A DNA stretch of 64,000 bases from Pseudomonas sp. AL03 (GTDB lineage Bacteria > Pseudomonadota > Gammaproteobacteria > Pseudomonadales > Pseudomonadaceae), in assembly GCF_029960815.1 (NCBI RefSeq), contig NZ_JASBRE010000014.1, forward strand, positions 62,001-126,000. Direction: 5' to 3'. Positions 1 through 11,002 of the stretch are shown in pieces (position 1 is the stretch's first letter; each line of letters opens with the position of its first letter). The translations under genes and the position numbers were made by a program. Under the pieces are notes generated by a model. It ran no database searches. It was given only the letters and a program-made list of their open reading frames with translations, and was not told the origin of the DNA.

Positions 1-84
1 CTGGAATACCCGGCGGCCGTGGCCAAGTTCCTCAAACGCGTGAGTCGGGTGCGGATTGAGCGGTTGCTCTATCGCATTCTGTGA
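1..84 (+). CDS. C-terminal end of an unidentified protein (partial)
   Basis: An open frame enters from the left edge and stops at TGA 82-84, giving the last 27 residues of a protein that begins outside the window. The piece is basic and alpha-helical in character (ending RIERLLYRIL) but too short to assign to a family. It is convergent with the decayed efeUO locus just to its right. Confidence 0.4.
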   Translation: MEYPAAVAKFLKRVSRVRIERLLYRIL

Positions 85-97
85 GGCTTAAAAGCAA

Positions 98-1521
98 AAG
101 ATCGTCCGAACGTGTCGAAGACCACAGTCTTTGGTTGTGTACTTGGCCAGCGTCTTGTTCACCGTAGCGAAGTTCTTGTCGACTTTGGCAATGAAGGCCG
201 CGTCCTGTTTTTCGAGTTGCGGACGGAACAGGTCGACGACTTTGCGGGCGGCAAAGAGATTGGCGGCAAAACCGTTCAGGTCGGTGTGGCTGTAGCGTTC
301 TTATTCACCGCTGCTGGCGCGCACATCGGCGAGGCTGTTGAGATTGCGCACCACAATGCTCACCAGTTGTTCAGGCGGCAGTGACTGGGCCAGCAGTTGC
401 TGTTTGAGCGTGGTGACATCGGCGATCAGACGTTGGGCGACTGGCGTCAGTGCGTCGAGGTTGCGTTGCTGGAACAGTGCGTATTCGATCCGGTGGAAGC
501 CGACGAAGGCCGGATCTTGCTCGCGTTTGTCGAAGTAATGGCGCGGGCGTTGATCGTGTTGTCCAGCTCGGCCAGACGCTGGGCGGCCGGGGCGATCCGT
601 TGATACGCGGCGAGGGCCGGCACATACAAGGCTTGCGCCTGGTTGAGGTCGCCGGCTTCGATGGCGTGTTCAAGGACGGTGACGGCTTTGATCAGTGCGC
701 TGCTCTGAGTGCTCAGGTAAACGCGGAATTCCGACAGTGGGCCGGCAAAGGCCACCACCAGATAAATCAGGTACGCCCCGAGGGTGCTGACGGTCGGCGC
801 GTCCTGGTACCCGAACATCCCGGCCAACACCGAGCCCAGCGGGCCATCCATCGGCAGCGTCGCGCTGAAGTCGAAGAGCACGGTTTTGCAGGTGATTCCA
901 CACGCCGGCTTCATGCAGCGCTTGCACCGAGTTGGCGAGGATCCCGGCAGCGACCACCAGAATGAACAACCCGGAACAGCGCTAGAACGCACCCAGGTTC
1001 AGGCGCATGCTGCCGGTGTAGATCAGGAAGCCGACGATGATCGCCAGGATCAGGCCGAGGAGGGCGCCGATCGGTGCTGCCGGGCCTTCGCTCTGCTGGA
1101 ACACGGCGAGCAGGAAGAACACCGTTCCCAGACCTTCTCGGGCCACGGCGAAAAACACCATGGCGATCAGCGCCGTGACCTGGTGTTTGGAACCGGTCAG
1201 CGCGTGATCGAGAGAAACGTGCAGCGACTGTTTGATCGAACGCGCGACTTTGCGCATTCAGAACACCATGGAGCTGAGAATGCCCACGCCGACCGCCCCT
1301 TCAAACAGGTCCTGTTGCTTCTGCGGGAACTCGGCACTGACCAGTTCCAGGCCACCACCGACCAACAGGGCCAGGGCCAGGGCAGCGGCGAGGAACACGC
1401 CGATCCACACCGCCGGCCTCCACTGGCCTCGGCCGGTCTACTTGAGGTAGCTGGCGATGATGCCAACAATCAGCGCGGCTTCAATGCCTTCGCGCAACAT
1501 GATCAGAAAAGGAACAAGCAT
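98..1521 (-). pseudogene. efeU/efeO: Decayed iron permease/periplasmic component locus (efeU-efeO)
   Basis: Read from ATG 1521, the protein begins MLVPFLIMLREGIEAALIVG, the hallmark N-terminus of FTR1/EfeU oxidase-dependent iron permeases, including the first REGxE motif. It is broken by in-frame stops at 1440-1438 (codon 28, where a Gln after SYLK is usual), 1260-1258 (a Trp position before MRKVARSIK) and 984-982. A frameshift near 885 follows. The second REGLE motif reads REGLG, so a normally essential Glu is lost. Past the permease end, the frame runs into an M75/EfeO-like segment (AIEAGDLNQAQALYVPALAAYQRI, DPAFVGFHRIEYALF, YSHTDLNGF), again with a frameshift near 540 and stops. No single mutation explains this, so the locus is dead. 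Whether efeU and efeO were fused or joined by a deletion cannot be told. Confidence 0.88.
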
Positions 1522-1638
1522 TCAGCACCGTGGCGTCATTAGATAGGGTGCTAATTTGCAACATAATGACACTAATTCCCAAATGGCATTCATTGGCATT
1601 TACCTGAGCCTAACCTGAACGCATTGTTCAATGCGTCG

Positions 1639-2646
1639 TCAAAACAGCGGATTCACCCGATCGTTGTACACCTCGATCAACTGATCATAGCGGCGGCCGA
1701 TCCGCTCGAAGTCATCACTCAGCTGTTGTGGCGAGGCGTTGGCCGCCCAGTCGTCGCGCAGCCTGTTAACGGCATCCAGATAGTTCTTGCCGGGTGAACG
1801 CACATAGTTCCAGATGTTTTCCGGGTAATCGGCGTTGCTGGTTGCCGGGTTGGCTTGCAGATAACGGCTGCCGTCGTCCCAGGCCTGTTGCAGCATGAGT
1901 GTCGCGTCGCTCAGATCACTGGCGGTGAAGGTACGCTCACGCACACGGCTGTCGAGCTTGCGCATGAGGGTTCGTGCTTCCAGCATGTAGGTGAGGATGT
2001 GCGCGTACTTGAGTTGATCCCGGGTCTTGAGTTGCTCGAGCTGAATCTGCCGCAAACCCAGGTCCTCGGCATCAAGCTCGCGACGCAGTTGGTCAGAAGC
2101 ATTGAGGTAGTCATTGACTAACGGGATAAACAGGCCGTCGCGCTCGGCCTTGTCCGCAGGGCTGGGCGAATAGGTCGGCCTGGGACTGAAAAAATCGAAG
2201 CGCCCGGCTGCTTCGTTGGCGGCCCGCAGAGACGTTTCGAAGCGATTTTGCATCGCTAGCAACTCAGGTACCGTTTTCTGAAGGCTGTTTTTTTGCAACG
2301 CGTTCAACTGACAGGAATAAGCATCGTGGACGCTCGGGTAATTGAGCCGTTCGCGGATGCCCATCCTCTGGTCGAAGTCCTCGGGAAAGCGCTCTTTCAG
2401 GGTCGGGTCGACTTTGCGGTCCCGGTTCAAGTAGTTGGCGTAGGCGTGACGCCAGCGGCTGTCGACTGAATTGAGGCAGGCAATCAGCGGGCGAAGGGCG
2501 ATGGACTTTTCTCGCTCGGCGAGGTCGGGTTCATGGATCCAGCGCTGAATCGGGGTCAGGAGGGTGCTTTGATGCTCTCTCAACATACCGAGAAAGGTGA
2601 CTGTCAGCACGGCGGTAATTGCGATTGCCTTAACGCGTTTGTTCAT
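1639..2646 (-). CDS. DUF3829 (YiiG-like) family protein
   Basis: 335 residues from ATG 2646, with AGGAGGG just upstream. The start overlaps the stop of the J-protein gene by four bases (ATGA), so translation is coupled. An N-terminal hydrophobic stretch (residues about 5-22, AIAITAVLTVTFLGML) suggests a membrane anchor or signal peptide. The rest is helical and polar and has the look of the DUF3829 family, whose function is unknown. The last gene of the hscC operon, it may belong with that specialised Hsp70, but this is inferred from position only. An in-frame extension upstream of 2646 is an out-of-phase reading of the preceding gene and was not used. Confidence 0.7.
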   Translation of the reverse strand: MNKRVKAIAITAVLTVTFLGMLREHQSTLLTPIQRWIHEPDLAEREKSIALRPLIACLNSVDSRWRHAYANYLNRDRKVDPTLKERFPEDFDQRMGIRERLNYPSVHDAYSCQLNALQKNSLQKTVPELLAMQNRFETSLRAANEAAGRFDFFSPRPTYSPSPADKAERDGLFIPLVNDYLNASDQLRRELDAEDLGLRQIQLEQLKTRDQLKYAHILTYMLEARTLMRKLDSRVRERTFTASDLSDATLMLQQAWDDGSRYLQANPATSNADYPENIWNYVRSPGKNYLDAVNRLRDDWAANASPQQLSDDFERIGRRYDQLIEVYNDRVNPLF

Positions 2647-4322
2647 CGATGACCCTCCTGCGCGCGTGATTGCCCATACCATTGCTCCTGCGTGGGGGCG
2701 ATCCGGCATTCCTGACGGCTGTCGAGGGGCCCACTGCAACTGCGTTTTGAAAAAGGTTGTAATCCTTGGTCCGGGCCCATCAACTGACTGCTGGCAATGG
2801 TGTAAAACAGGAGCGTCAGACCAATGACCCCAATCATCAGAGCAATCGACGGTGCGCGTCCCAAAGCGGGCAGCCGAACCTTGGGAGGCTTGATGTGCAG
2901 CGTTTCCGGCCAGGCGATACGACTCAATCCTCCTAGCGCTAGCAGCACCACGGTGTAGCTGGCAAATGCCGCCGCGCCACAACAGGCCCATGTCAGCGCC
3001 CCCATCAACCAGCAGGGCAGCAACTCGCGCAGCACTAGCGGCGCAGGGCGTCTGAGGCTGAGTCGAGGCGAAACAGCGCGACTCAAACGCACGTCCAATG
3101 ACCAGAACCGGTCCGCCATCGGGCACCAGACCCACAACAATGCCGCGCTCGGCGTAGCCAACACGCACAGCCAGAACAGCATCGCGGCAAAGCTTGCGCC
3201 GATACCCGATTTATCACTGAGGTATTCACCGGCTGCCCAGGTAAGTGATGCCCCCAGCAACCCGGCAAACATGGGCCAGGCCTGGCGGGGCTGCACAAGG
3301 GGCTTCCAGAAAAATGGATCGCCGTTTGGCATTTGGCGGCATCGGGCCGGGCCCAGGCGCTGGAGCTTCTCGCTGAGGGTGCGGCAGGCATTCCAGTCCG
3401 CTTCAAAAAACCTCCGGGCGAAGGCGCTTCGCTCGGTGTCGGTCATTGGCGTCAGTAACAAGCGTGCTGCGCGGCTCTGGGGCTCACGATCATTCAGGTC
3501 GGCCAGACGTTCCAGGGTTTCAACAAAAACCTGGTCATCTCGGCGCTGCAACAGTGCCGTCCAATAAGGTGGCGGGCAACGCCCTTCGATTTCGGCTTCG
3601 TTCGCGGCGACGTACCAGTGCTGATGTGAACACAGCGTTTCGAACACGTGGACCGACCAGAAGCTCGAATCCACCAGTAAACGGGCCAGGGTTTCATTAA
3701 ACCAGTCGTGGCGTTCGAACGGCTGCAACCAGTCGGCCTGTTTGAGCGCCACAAAGCGCTCGATGAACGCGTCGACCTGGCCCGCGTCAAGCAACTCGCG
3801 CAAGTCCTTTTCCACATGCTTACAGTAAGCGCGAAGCAGCAACTCCAGCGTTTGCGAGGATAAATCCAGGCGTTGCCAGGCACTGAGCCAGTTGAACTGC
3901 ACCAGCCCCCAGGCGGCCAGCAACATCCCGTCGTCGCGCGGTGACAGGCACATCATCAACAACTGATCTTCGAACTCTCGGGCGCAACGAGACACCCGTG
4001 CCTGCGCCAGACGTTCATCGAGCCGCTCTACTGTAACGTCTTCCAGTAACTGCTCGGCCTGTTGCGCTCCGGCGCGCTGCTCAAGCCGTACATGTTCCAG
4101 CTCGAAACTGAGCCCCGCTTCGAGAGACGGAGCAAGAGTCTGTCGTTCAACCTTGGGTTCGCGGCGGCTCCACTCCATCGCCTGCTCGTAGGCTTAGCGC
4201 AGACGCTGAAAACCGGTCGGGTCTTCATCCGGGCGGTGTACCTTGAGAAGCGTTGCGTATTGGCGTTTGATGCTGCGTGAGTCAGCATCGGCTTCCAGCC
4301 CCAGAATGGCCCAGCAATTCAC
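2643..4322 (-). pseudogene. J-domain co-chaperone with membrane segments, interrupted by a stop at codon 43
   Basis: The natural start is GTG 4322, overlapping the hscC stop (GTGA). The first 42 codons encode the start of a J domain (CWAILGLEAD, then the HRPDEDP loop, an HPD variant written as RPD). An in-frame TAA at 4196-4194 follows, exactly where FQRLREAYEQA is expected, consistent with GAA changed to TAA. After the stop the frame stays open for about 515 codons. It covers a long soluble helical region and then 3-4 hydrophobic segments (around residues 365-500 of the full frame). Downstream translation could restart at ATG 4178, giving a 511-residue protein without its J domain. It is probably non-functional as an HscC partner. 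A sequencing error at one base is the main alternative. Confidence 0.8.
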
Positions 4323-6022
4323 CGCCACAGCCCCTGTTCCAGTTCATCGAGCTGTTGCGTCAGTTGCAAGCGCAGTTCGCGTATCGCTCGTTCGTCCTGG
4401 GTGTTGAGCATCTGCTGGAAACGGTTGGCCATGTGATCGAGCCGTTGGCGCAAATCGCCGAGACTTTCCTGATACAGCCGTTCAAGGCGCGCAGTCAGCA
4501 GGCTGTTGACCTGTTGCTCGCGCGGATGAACCTTGAGGTTGGCCAGCGCAGCCAGGCGTTGCTGAATCTCTTTAGGGGCGAGTACGCCGGGATTGTTTTC
4601 GATCACTAGCGTCCGGCGCTCGCCGGTGCGCTGTATCAGCGCCTCCGCTTCGAGCAGGCCGTTGTTGTCGTAAGTGAAGCGGACGTCGATGCTGATCTCA
4701 CCAGCCCGCGCCACTGGCACTTCAATTTCCATTTCACCCAGGTAAATGTTTTCTTTTACCCAACGACTTTCACCCTGATAGATCTTCAGCTGCACAATGC
4801 GCTGACTATCGCGCAGGGTGGAGACCGTTTTGACCCGGCTCACCGGCACTACACAGTTACGCTCGATGATCGGAAGATAATGACCCGCTTCCGCCCCTTC
4901 GCCGACGTTGATTGCGATTTCGATGCCAAGGGTGTAAGGGCAAACGTCGGTCAACACCACCTCTTCGAGGGCTGCATCCCGTGCCTTCAGGGCCGCCTGC
5001 ACCGCTGCGCCCAGCGCAATCGATTCGTCCGGGTTAAGCGCAATCGAAGGGAACCGACCGAACAACCCTGCCACCATCCGCCGGATCATCGGCATGCGGG
5101 TCGTGCCGCCCACCAGCAGGACTTCGTCCAGCGCCGATGGCCGAATGCGCGCGTCGCGTAGCGCGGTTTCGATCGGGGTGCGCAGACGCAGGAGCAGCGG
5201 CGCGCAGAGTTCGGCCAACTGTGTCTGGGTGAACGTCTGCTCCCATTGGCCGGAGCCATGGCGCAGGACGAAGGTCGCGCTGTCGGCCTGGCCAAGGGCG
5301 TGTCGCACGCGCTCGGCTTCGCGGCGCAGGCGATGGGCGATATTCGGTTCCGTCAGTGAGGGCATGTCGCTACGGTTGGCGTGTGCGGCGACAAAGGCCT
5401 GAACCAGCACGGTGTCGAAATCTTCGCCACCGAGAAAGTTGTCGCCAGCGCTGGCGCGTACTTCCATGACGCCGTCGAACAGTTCGAGGATCGACACATC
5501 GAAGGTGCCGCCACCGAGATCGAACACCAGAAACGAACTGGCGCTGTCGCGTTGATGCAGTCCATAAGCGAGGGCCGCGGCAGTCGGTTCGTTGATCAGT
5601 CGCTCGACCTTGAGGCCGGCCAATTCGCCAGCGATTTTCGTGGCTTTGCGTTGAGCGTCGTTGAAATAGGCGGGTACGCTGATCACCGCTTCAGTGACAT
5701 TTTCTCCGTAGAGGCGTTCGACGTCTTCCTTCAGGCTGCGCAACACCAGTGCCGACAGCTCTTCCGGTCGGAACGATCGGGGGCCGAGGCGAAGTTCATG
5801 AGCGCTGCCCATGTGTCGTTTGAACAATGCCACCGTCAACTGTGGATGAGTCTGCAAACGTTCCTTTGCAGCCTGACCGACCAGCACTCGACCCTCCTCG
5901 TCAAGGCCCACCACGCTTGGGGTCAGCAGACTTTCCAGGGCGTTGGGAACCAGCTCGGGCGCGCCGTTGCGCCAAACGGCAACCAGGCTATTGGTGGTGC
6001 CCAAATCAATGCCGACGATCAT
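4319..6022 (-). CDS. hscC: Hsp70-family chaperone HscC
   Basis: 567 residues, much shorter than DnaK (about 640), which is typical of HscC. The N-terminal ATPase carries the Hsp70 phosphate-1 motif [14 protein letters not shown] (residues 4-17), phosphate-2 [14 protein letters not shown] (about 166-179) and the adenosine motif [10 protein letters not shown]. The substrate domain is short and ends in a helical lid rich in Leu/Gln. It is the first gene of a leftward operon with a J-protein (4-bp overlap) and a DUF3829 protein. HscC is a specialised cytosolic Hsp70 with few known clients. The gene itself is intact, but its adjacent J-protein is broken, so it may depend on another co-chaperone. 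A divergent promoter region of about 150 bp separates it from the AraC gene. Confidence 0.93.
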   Translation of the reverse strand: MIVGIDLGTTNSLVAVWRNGAPELVPNALESLLTPSVVGLDEEGRVLVGQAAKERLQTHPQLTVALFKRHMGSAHELRLGPRSFRPEELSALVLRSLKEDVERLYGENVTEAVISVPAYFNDAQRKATKIAGELAGLKVERLINEPTAAALAYGLHQRDSASSFLVFDLGGGTFDVSILELFDGVMEVRASAGDNFLGGEDFDTVLVQAFVAAHANRSDMPSLTEPNIAHRLRREAERVRHALGQADSATFVLRHGSGQWEQTFTQTQLAELCAPLLLRLRTPIETALRDARIRPSALDEVLLVGGTTRMPMIRRMVAGLFGRFPSIALNPDESIALGAAVQAALKARDAALEEVVLTDVCPYTLGIEIAINVGEGAEAGHYLPIIERNCVVPVSRVKTVSTLRDSQRIVQLKIYQGESRWVKENIYLGEMEIEVPVARAGEISIDVRFTYDNNGLLEAEALIQRTGERRTLVIENNPGVLAPKEIQQRLAALANLKVHPREQQVNSLLTARLERLYQESLGDLRQRLDHMANRFQQMLNTQDERAIRELRLQLTQQLDELEQGLWR

Positions 6023-6176
6023 AACGTTTGCAACTCCATGTCTATTCGGGAATTCCAGGCAACAGCCTATCGGCCACAGGGTCAGTTAATTGAGCCGGCT
6101 TTTGCGCAAGACTGGCTTTTTACTCCGTGCTGCCTAAGATGGCCGACAGATTAATCAGTGCACCCGAGTGACGTTT

Positions 6177-7193
6177 ATGTCGGAAAAAGACACCATCTCC
6201 ATTCAACTGGTGCGTGAAGCGCTATTGCAAAGTTGCGCCCCGGGCGTCACCACCGAAGAGGTGTTGAACAAGGTCGGCATCGATCCGGCGCTGCTGAAAA
6301 CCCCCGCCGCCCGTGTGCCGGCCACGGCTTATGCAAGGTTGTGGCGTTTATTGGCCCGGCGCCGGGACGATGAGTTTTTTGGCATGGACCCGCGCAAACT
6401 CAAATCCGGCAGTCTGGCGTTTCTCTGTCGCTGCGCCATGGTCCAGCCGAGCCTGGCCGCCGGTCTGACCTCGGGTTTGAGCTTTTTGTCGTTGATGCTC
6501 GAGTACATGCCCGCGCAGTTGGTTCGCCAGCAAAGTCTGGCGGAAATCGTCCTGCTCGAGGACGACCAGGACCCGCGCCGCGCCTTCACGTATTTCACGT
6601 ACTGGATGATCGTCCACGGCGTCGCCTGTTGGCTGGCGGGGCGTCGGATTCCAATCCTGGCCATCGAGTTGCGCTGCCCAGTGCCTGATTTCTGCGATGA
6701 CTATCAGGTGATGTTCTCCGAGAACCTGCGTTTCGACCGGCCGCGCACGCGGATGATTTTCTCCGCCGAGTGCCTGGACTTGCCGATTAAGCGCAGCCCG
6801 GAAGAACTCAAGCGTTTCCTGGCCCATGCACCGGCCAATATTCTGGTCAAGTATCGGGCCCCGGAGAGCCTGGCCAGCCGGATCAAGCACGATTTGCGGC
6901 AACTGCCCGCCGAACACTGGCCGGAAACCGAAGCCCTGGCGCAGCAGCTGTGCATGTCGGCTTCGACGTTGCGTCGGCGCCTGGCTGAAGAAGGCCAGAC
7001 TTACCAAGGCCTCAAGGACAGCGTGCGCAAGGAGTTGGCAATTGTCTGGCTGGCCGAGCCTGCGATTAGCTTTGCCGAGATCGCCACGCGTTTAGGGTTT
7101 GCCGACACCAGCTCGTTCTACAAGGCGTTTCGCAAGTGGTCGGGGTCTAATCCGGGGCATTACCGGAGCCTGATCTTCAACGAAGCCAGCTAG
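6177..7193 (+). CDS. AraC-family transcriptional regulator
   Basis: 338 residues from ATG 6177 (a GTG at 6168 would add three residues; neither has a strong ribosome site). The N-terminal two thirds match the arabinose-binding-type effector domain found in Pseudomonas OruR/ArgR-like regulators. Residues about 245-335 are an AraC double helix-turn-helix, with the first helix pair around LAQQLCMSASTLRRRLAEEG and the second around FAEIATRLGFADTSSFYKAFRKW. It sits 150 bp upstream of, and in the same direction as, the acyl-CoA operon, the usual place for its activator. The inducer is probably a branched or short fatty acid or its CoA ester (inference). Confidence 0.85.
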   Translation: MSEKDTISIQLVREALLQSCAPGVTTEEVLNKVGIDPALLKTPAARVPATAYARLWRLLARRRDDEFFGMDPRKLKSGSLAFLCRCAMVQPSLAAGLTSGLSFLSLMLEYMPAQLVRQQSLAEIVLLEDDQDPRRAFTYFTYWMIVHGVACWLAGRRIPILAIELRCPVPDFCDDYQVMFSENLRFDRPRTRMIFSAECLDLPIKRSPEELKRFLAHAPANILVKYRAPESLASRIKHDLRQLPAEHWPETEALAQQLCMSASTLRRRLAEEGQTYQGLKDSVRKELAIVWLAEPAISFAEIATRLGFADTSSFYKAFRKWSGSNPGHYRSLIFNEAS

Positions 7194-7344
7194 GCACCGA
7201 TCATTGGCGCACCTCTCGAATCTTGGCCAAACCAGTCACGCAACTTGATAGCTTTGACCATTGTCCCGCGCCCCGCGCAGAGCGAGTATTTCCCTGTTAA
7301 TTACGGTTCCCGCGACCTAATAAAAATACAAAGGGATTCTGGCA

Positions 7345-9009
7345 ATGCGCGATTATTTGTCTGCGACATCACAGTTCAATTATCAGCACACCGTCGACGC
7401 CGCGCTCACCGGCGATTTGAGTGCCCTCAACGCCTGCGTCGAGTGTTGCGACCGGCATGCCTTGCCGGGGCGCATCGCGCTGTTCTGGGAAGGCCGCGAC
7501 GGCGACAGCGCGACGTACACCTTCAGCGACTTGCAGGACAAAGCCGCGCGTTTCGCCAATTTCCTGCTGGCCCAGGGCGTGAAAAAAGGCGACAAGGTGG
7601 CCGGTCTCCTGCCACGCAACATCGAATTACTGATCACCGTATTCGCCACCTGGCGCATCGGTGCGGTCTATCAACCGCTTTTTACGGCCTTCGGCCCAAA
7701 AGCCATCGAGCACCGCCTCAGCTGCTCGGGCGCCAAAGTGGTGGTCACCGACGCGGGCAATCGCTCCAAACTCACTGAAGTCGCGGACTGCCCGACCATC
7801 GTCACCGTCGCCGGTCCAAAAGGCCAAGGCATCGTCCGCGGCGATTACAGCTTTTGGGCCGAACTGGCCAATTATTCTCCCGTGTGCGAACCGGTCCTGC
7901 TGACCGGCGAAGACCCGTTCCTGCTGATGTTCACGTCGGGCACCACCGGCCCGTCGAAAGCGCTGTCCGTTCCGCTCAAGGCTATCGTCGCCTTCCAGAG
8001 CTACACCCGTGACGCCGTGGACTTGCGCCCTGAAGACGCCTTCTGGAACGTCGCCGATCCAGGTTGGGCCTATGGCATCTATTTCGGTGTCACCGGTCCG
8101 ATGGCCATGGGGCATCCGATCACCTTTTACGATGGCCCGTTCACCCTCGAAAGCACCTGCCGGGTGATCAACAAATACGGGATCACCAACCTCACCGGCT
8201 CGCCGACAGCCTATCGTCTGTTGATCGCCGGAGGCGACGAATTCGCCCGCTCGATCAAGGGCAAGCTGCGCATTGTCAGCAGCGCCGGCGAGCCGTTGAA
8301 TCCGGAAGTGATCCGCTGGTTCGCTGACAACCTCGGCGTGGTCATTCACGATCATTACGGCCAGACCGAACTGGGTATGGTCCTGTGCAATCACCATGGC
8401 CTGGAGCATCCGATCCACATGGGCGCCGCAGGTTTCACTTCGCCAGGCCACCGCATTGTGGTGCTGGACGACGAGTACAAAGAGCTCAGCGTCGGCCAGC
8501 CGGGCATTCTGGCCATTGATCGCACCCAGTCGCCGATGTGCTGGTTCGTCGGTTACGAAGGCGCACCGACCAAGGCCTTCGTCGGCAACTATTACCTGAG
8601 CGGCGACACCGTCGAATGGAACCCGGACGGCAGCATCAGCTTCGTCGGACGCAGCGACGACGTGATCACCACCTCCGGTTATCGCGTCGGTCCGTTCGAC
8701 GTGGAAAGCGCATTGATTGAACACCCCGCCGTGGTCGAAGCGGCCGTAGTCGGCAAACCCGATCCGGAGCGCACCGAGCTGGTGAAAGCCTTTGTTGTGC
8801 TCAGCCCGCAATACCGCGCTGCGCCGGAACTGGCCGAAGAACTGCGCCAACACGTGCGCAAACGGCTGGCTGCGCACTCGTACCCCCGTGAAATTGAATT
8901 TGTCAGCGAGTTGCCGAAAACCCCTAGCGGCAAATTGCAGCGCTTTATCTTGCGCAACCAGGAAATCGCCAAGGCTCAAGAGGCCGCCGCGAAGAACCTT
9001 TCAGCTTGA
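7345..9009 (+). CDS. Acyl-CoA synthetase (AMP-forming)
   Basis: 554 residues, start ATG 7345 behind AAAGGGA. Adenylate-forming enzyme: A3 P-loop TSGTTGPSK at 197-205, acid motif GQTEL, hinge region [10 protein letters not shown] with [20 protein letters not shown], and the C-terminal catalytic lysine in TPSGKLQR (Lys530). Overall it resembles medium/short-chain acyl-CoA synthetases (ACSM/AcsA-like). It would activate a carboxylic acid to its CoA thioester in the cytosol, feeding the dehydrogenase, hydratase, SDR and thiolase encoded directly downstream. Given those partners, a branched short-chain acid such as 2-methylbutyrate is a plausible substrate, but specificity cannot be read from the sequence. 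First gene of the operon. Confidence 0.88.
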   Translation: MRDYLSATSQFNYQHTVDAALTGDLSALNACVECCDRHALPGRIALFWEGRDGDSATYTFSDLQDKAARFANFLLAQGVKKGDKVAGLLPRNIELLITVFATWRIGAVYQPLFTAFGPKAIEHRLSCSGAKVVVTDAGNRSKLTEVADCPTIVTVAGPKGQGIVRGDYSFWAELANYSPVCEPVLLTGEDPFLLMFTSGTTGPSKALSVPLKAIVAFQSYTRDAVDLRPEDAFWNVADPGWAYGIYFGVTGPMAMGHPITFYDGPFTLESTCRVINKYGITNLTGSPTAYRLLIAGGDEFARSIKGKLRIVSSAGEPLNPEVIRWFADNLGVVIHDHYGQTELGMVLCNHHGLEHPIHMGAAGFTSPGHRIVVLDDEYKELSVGQPGILAIDRTQSPMCWFVGYEGAPTKAFVGNYYLSGDTVEWNPDGSISFVGRSDDVITTSGYRVGPFDVESALIEHPAVVEAAVVGKPDPERTELVKAFVVLSPQYRAAPELAEELRQHVRKRLAAHSYPREIEFVSELPKTPSGKLQRFILRNQEIAKAQEAAAKNLSA

Positions 9010-9025
9010 ATCCAAGGAAACAATG

Positions 9026-9787
9026 ATGCAGATCGAAAACAAGGTTTTTCTCGTCACCGGCGGTGCGTCCGGCCTCGGTGCGGCCACGGCTGAAATGCTG
9101 GTCGCGGCGGGCGCCAAAGTGATGCTGGTGGACATGAACGCCGAGGCCGTTGCGGCCCAGGCTGAACGACTCGGCGCGCAAAGCGTGGTGGCGGATATCA
9201 GCAACGAAGCCGCGGCCGAAGCCGCTGTGCAGGCGACGGTCAAGGCCTTCGGTGGCCTGAATGGTCTGGTCAACTGCGCCGGCATCGTGCGGGGTGAGAA
9301 GATCCTCGGCAAAAACGGCCCGCACGCGCTGGCCAATTTCAGCCAGGTGATCAACGTCAACCTGATCGGCAGTTTCAACATGCTGCGCCTTGCCGCCGCG
9401 GCAATCGCTGAAACCGAAGCGGATGCCGACGGCGAGCGCGGCGTAATCATCAACACCGCCTCGGCCGCCGCGTACGACGGCCAGATCGGCCAGGCCGCGT
9501 ATGCCGCGTCCAAAGGCGCGATCGTCAGCCTGACCTTGCCCGCCGCCCGTGAACTGGCGCGCTTCGGCATTCGAGTGATGACCATCGCCCCGGGCATTTT
9601 CGAAACACCGATGATGGCCGGCATGACCCCGGAAGTCCGCGCGTCCCTGGCGGCTGGCGTGCCGTTTCCGCCGCGTCTGGGTAAACCAAGCGAGTATGCC
9701 GGGCTGGTCAGGCATATCATTGAAAACAGCATGCTCAATGGCGAGGTGATCCGTCTCGACGGCGCCTTGCGCATGGCCGCCAAGTAA
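9026..9787 (+). CDS. Short-chain dehydrogenase, 3-hydroxyacyl-CoA dehydrogenase type (HSD10-like)
   Basis: 253 residues from ATG 9026. AAGGA lies seven bases upstream; another ATG at 9023 is too close to it. Classical SDR: nucleotide loop TGGASGLG (11-18), NAG-type motif NCAGI (83-87), catalytic Ser146, Tyr159 and Lys163 (YAASK). The sequence around [11 protein letters not shown] and the acyl-CoA neighbourhood are typical of type II 3-hydroxyacyl-CoA dehydrogenases (HSD17B10-like), which oxidise 3-hydroxy-2-methylbutyryl-CoA in isoleucine breakdown. It is followed after 12 bases by the thiolase, which would cleave its product. Confidence 0.85.
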   Translation: MQIENKVFLVTGGASGLGAATAEMLVAAGAKVMLVDMNAEAVAAQAERLGAQSVVADISNEAAAEAAVQATVKAFGGLNGLVNCAGIVRGEKILGKNGPHALANFSQVINVNLIGSFNMLRLAAAAIAETEADADGERGVIINTASAAAYDGQIGQAAYAASKGAIVSLTLPAARELARFGIRVMTIAPGIFETPMMAGMTPEVRASLAAGVPFPPRLGKPSEYAGLVRHIIENSMLNGEVIRLDGALRMAAK

Positions 9788-9799
9788 GGAGAATTTGTC

Positions 9800-10993
9800 A
9801 TGACTCTGTCCAACGATCCGATTGTTATCGTCAGCGCCGTCCGCACCCCAATGGGTGGTTTCCAGGGCGAATTGAAAAGCCTGACCGCACCCCAACTCGG
9901 TGCCGCCGCGATCCGCGCCGCCGTCGAACGCGCCGGCGTGGCGCCAGACTCGGTTGAAGAAGTGCTGTTCGGTTGCGTCCTGTCCGCCGGCCTTGGCCAG
10001 GCCCCGGCACGCCAGGCTGCACTGGGCGCCGGGCTGGATAAATCGACCCGCTGCACCACCCTGAACAAAATGTGCGGTTCGGGCATGGAAGCGGCCATTC
10101 TGGCCCACGACATGCTGGTGGCTGGCAGCGCCGAAGTAGTCGTCGCCGGCGGCATGGAAAGCATGTCCAACGCACCCTATCTGCTGGACCGCGCCCGCAG
10201 TGGTTACCGCATGGGCCACGGTCGCGTACTCGATCATATGTTCCTCGACGGCCTGGAAGACGCCTACGACAAGGGCCGTCTGATGGGCACCTACGCCGAG
10301 GATTGCGCTGAAACCAACGGTTTTACCCGTCAAGCCCAGGATTCCTTTGCCATTGCCTCGACCACCCGCGCGCAGCAGGCGATCAAGGACGGCAGCTTCA
10401 AAGACGAGATCGTGCCGCTCACCGTGACCGTCGGTAAAGAGCAAGTGCTGATCAGCAACGACGAACAGCCACCAAAAGCCAAACTGGACAAGATCGCTTC
10501 CTTGAAACCGGCGTTCCGCGACGGCGGCACAGTGACGGCGGCGAACTCCAGCTCGATCTCCGATGGCGCCGCCGCACTGGTGTTGATGCGCCGTTCCGAA
10601 GCTGAAAAGCGCGGCCTGAAACCGCTGGCAATGATTCACGGCCACGCGGCGTTTGCCGACACCCCGGGCCTGTTCCCGGTGGCACCGGTGGGCGCGATCG
10701 AGAAGCTGATGAAGAAAACTGGCTGGTCCCTGGACGAAGTCGATCTGGTCGAAGTCAACGAAGCCTTCGCCGTGGTCAGTCTGGTCACCATGACCAAACT
10801 GGAAATCCCCCACGAGAAAATCAACGTTCACGGCGGCGCTTGCGCCCTGGGTCACCCGATCGGTGCGTCTGGCGCGCGGATCCTCGTGACCTTGCTCTCG
10901 GCCCTGCGCCAGAAAGGCTTGAAACGCGGCGTTGCAGCGATCTGCATCGGCGGCGGTGAAGCCACGGCCATGGCCGTTGAATGCCTGTATTAA
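9800..10993 (+). CDS. Acetyl-CoA C-acyltransferase (thiolase)
   Basis: 397 residues, AAGGAGA upstream of ATG 9800. All thiolase landmarks are present: nucleophile Cys92 in KMCGSGMEAAI, His352 in GHPIGASGAR and the proton-donor Cys382 in CIGGGEA. Family length is normal. It performs CoA-dependent cleavage of a 3-ketoacyl-CoA; in this operon the likely substrate is the product of the preceding SDR, for example 2-methylacetoacetyl-CoA giving propionyl- and acetyl-CoA (inference from neighbours). It is cytosolic and tetrameric in known relatives. Confidence 0.92.
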   Translation: MTLSNDPIVIVSAVRTPMGGFQGELKSLTAPQLGAAAIRAAVERAGVAPDSVEEVLFGCVLSAGLGQAPARQAALGAGLDKSTRCTTLNKMCGSGMEAAILAHDMLVAGSAEVVVAGGMESMSNAPYLLDRARSGYRMGHGRVLDHMFLDGLEDAYDKGRLMGTYAEDCAETNGFTRQAQDSFAIASTTRAQQAIKDGSFKDEIVPLTVTVGKEQVLISNDEQPPKAKLDKIASLKPAFRDGGTVTAANSSSISDGAAALVLMRRSEAEKRGLKPLAMIHGHAAFADTPGLFPVAPVGAIEKLMKKTGWSLDEVDLVEVNEAFAVVSLVTMTKLEIPHEKINVHGGACALGHPIGASGARILVTLLSALRQKGLKRGVAAICIGGGEATAMAVECLY

Positions 10994-11002
10994 GGAATCA
11001 CT

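Noticed and set aside
7627..8979. 450-codon minus-strand frame opposite the acyl-CoA synthetase
   Set aside because: The plus strand has all adenylate-forming motifs; the antisense protein has low-complexity composition and no start signal.
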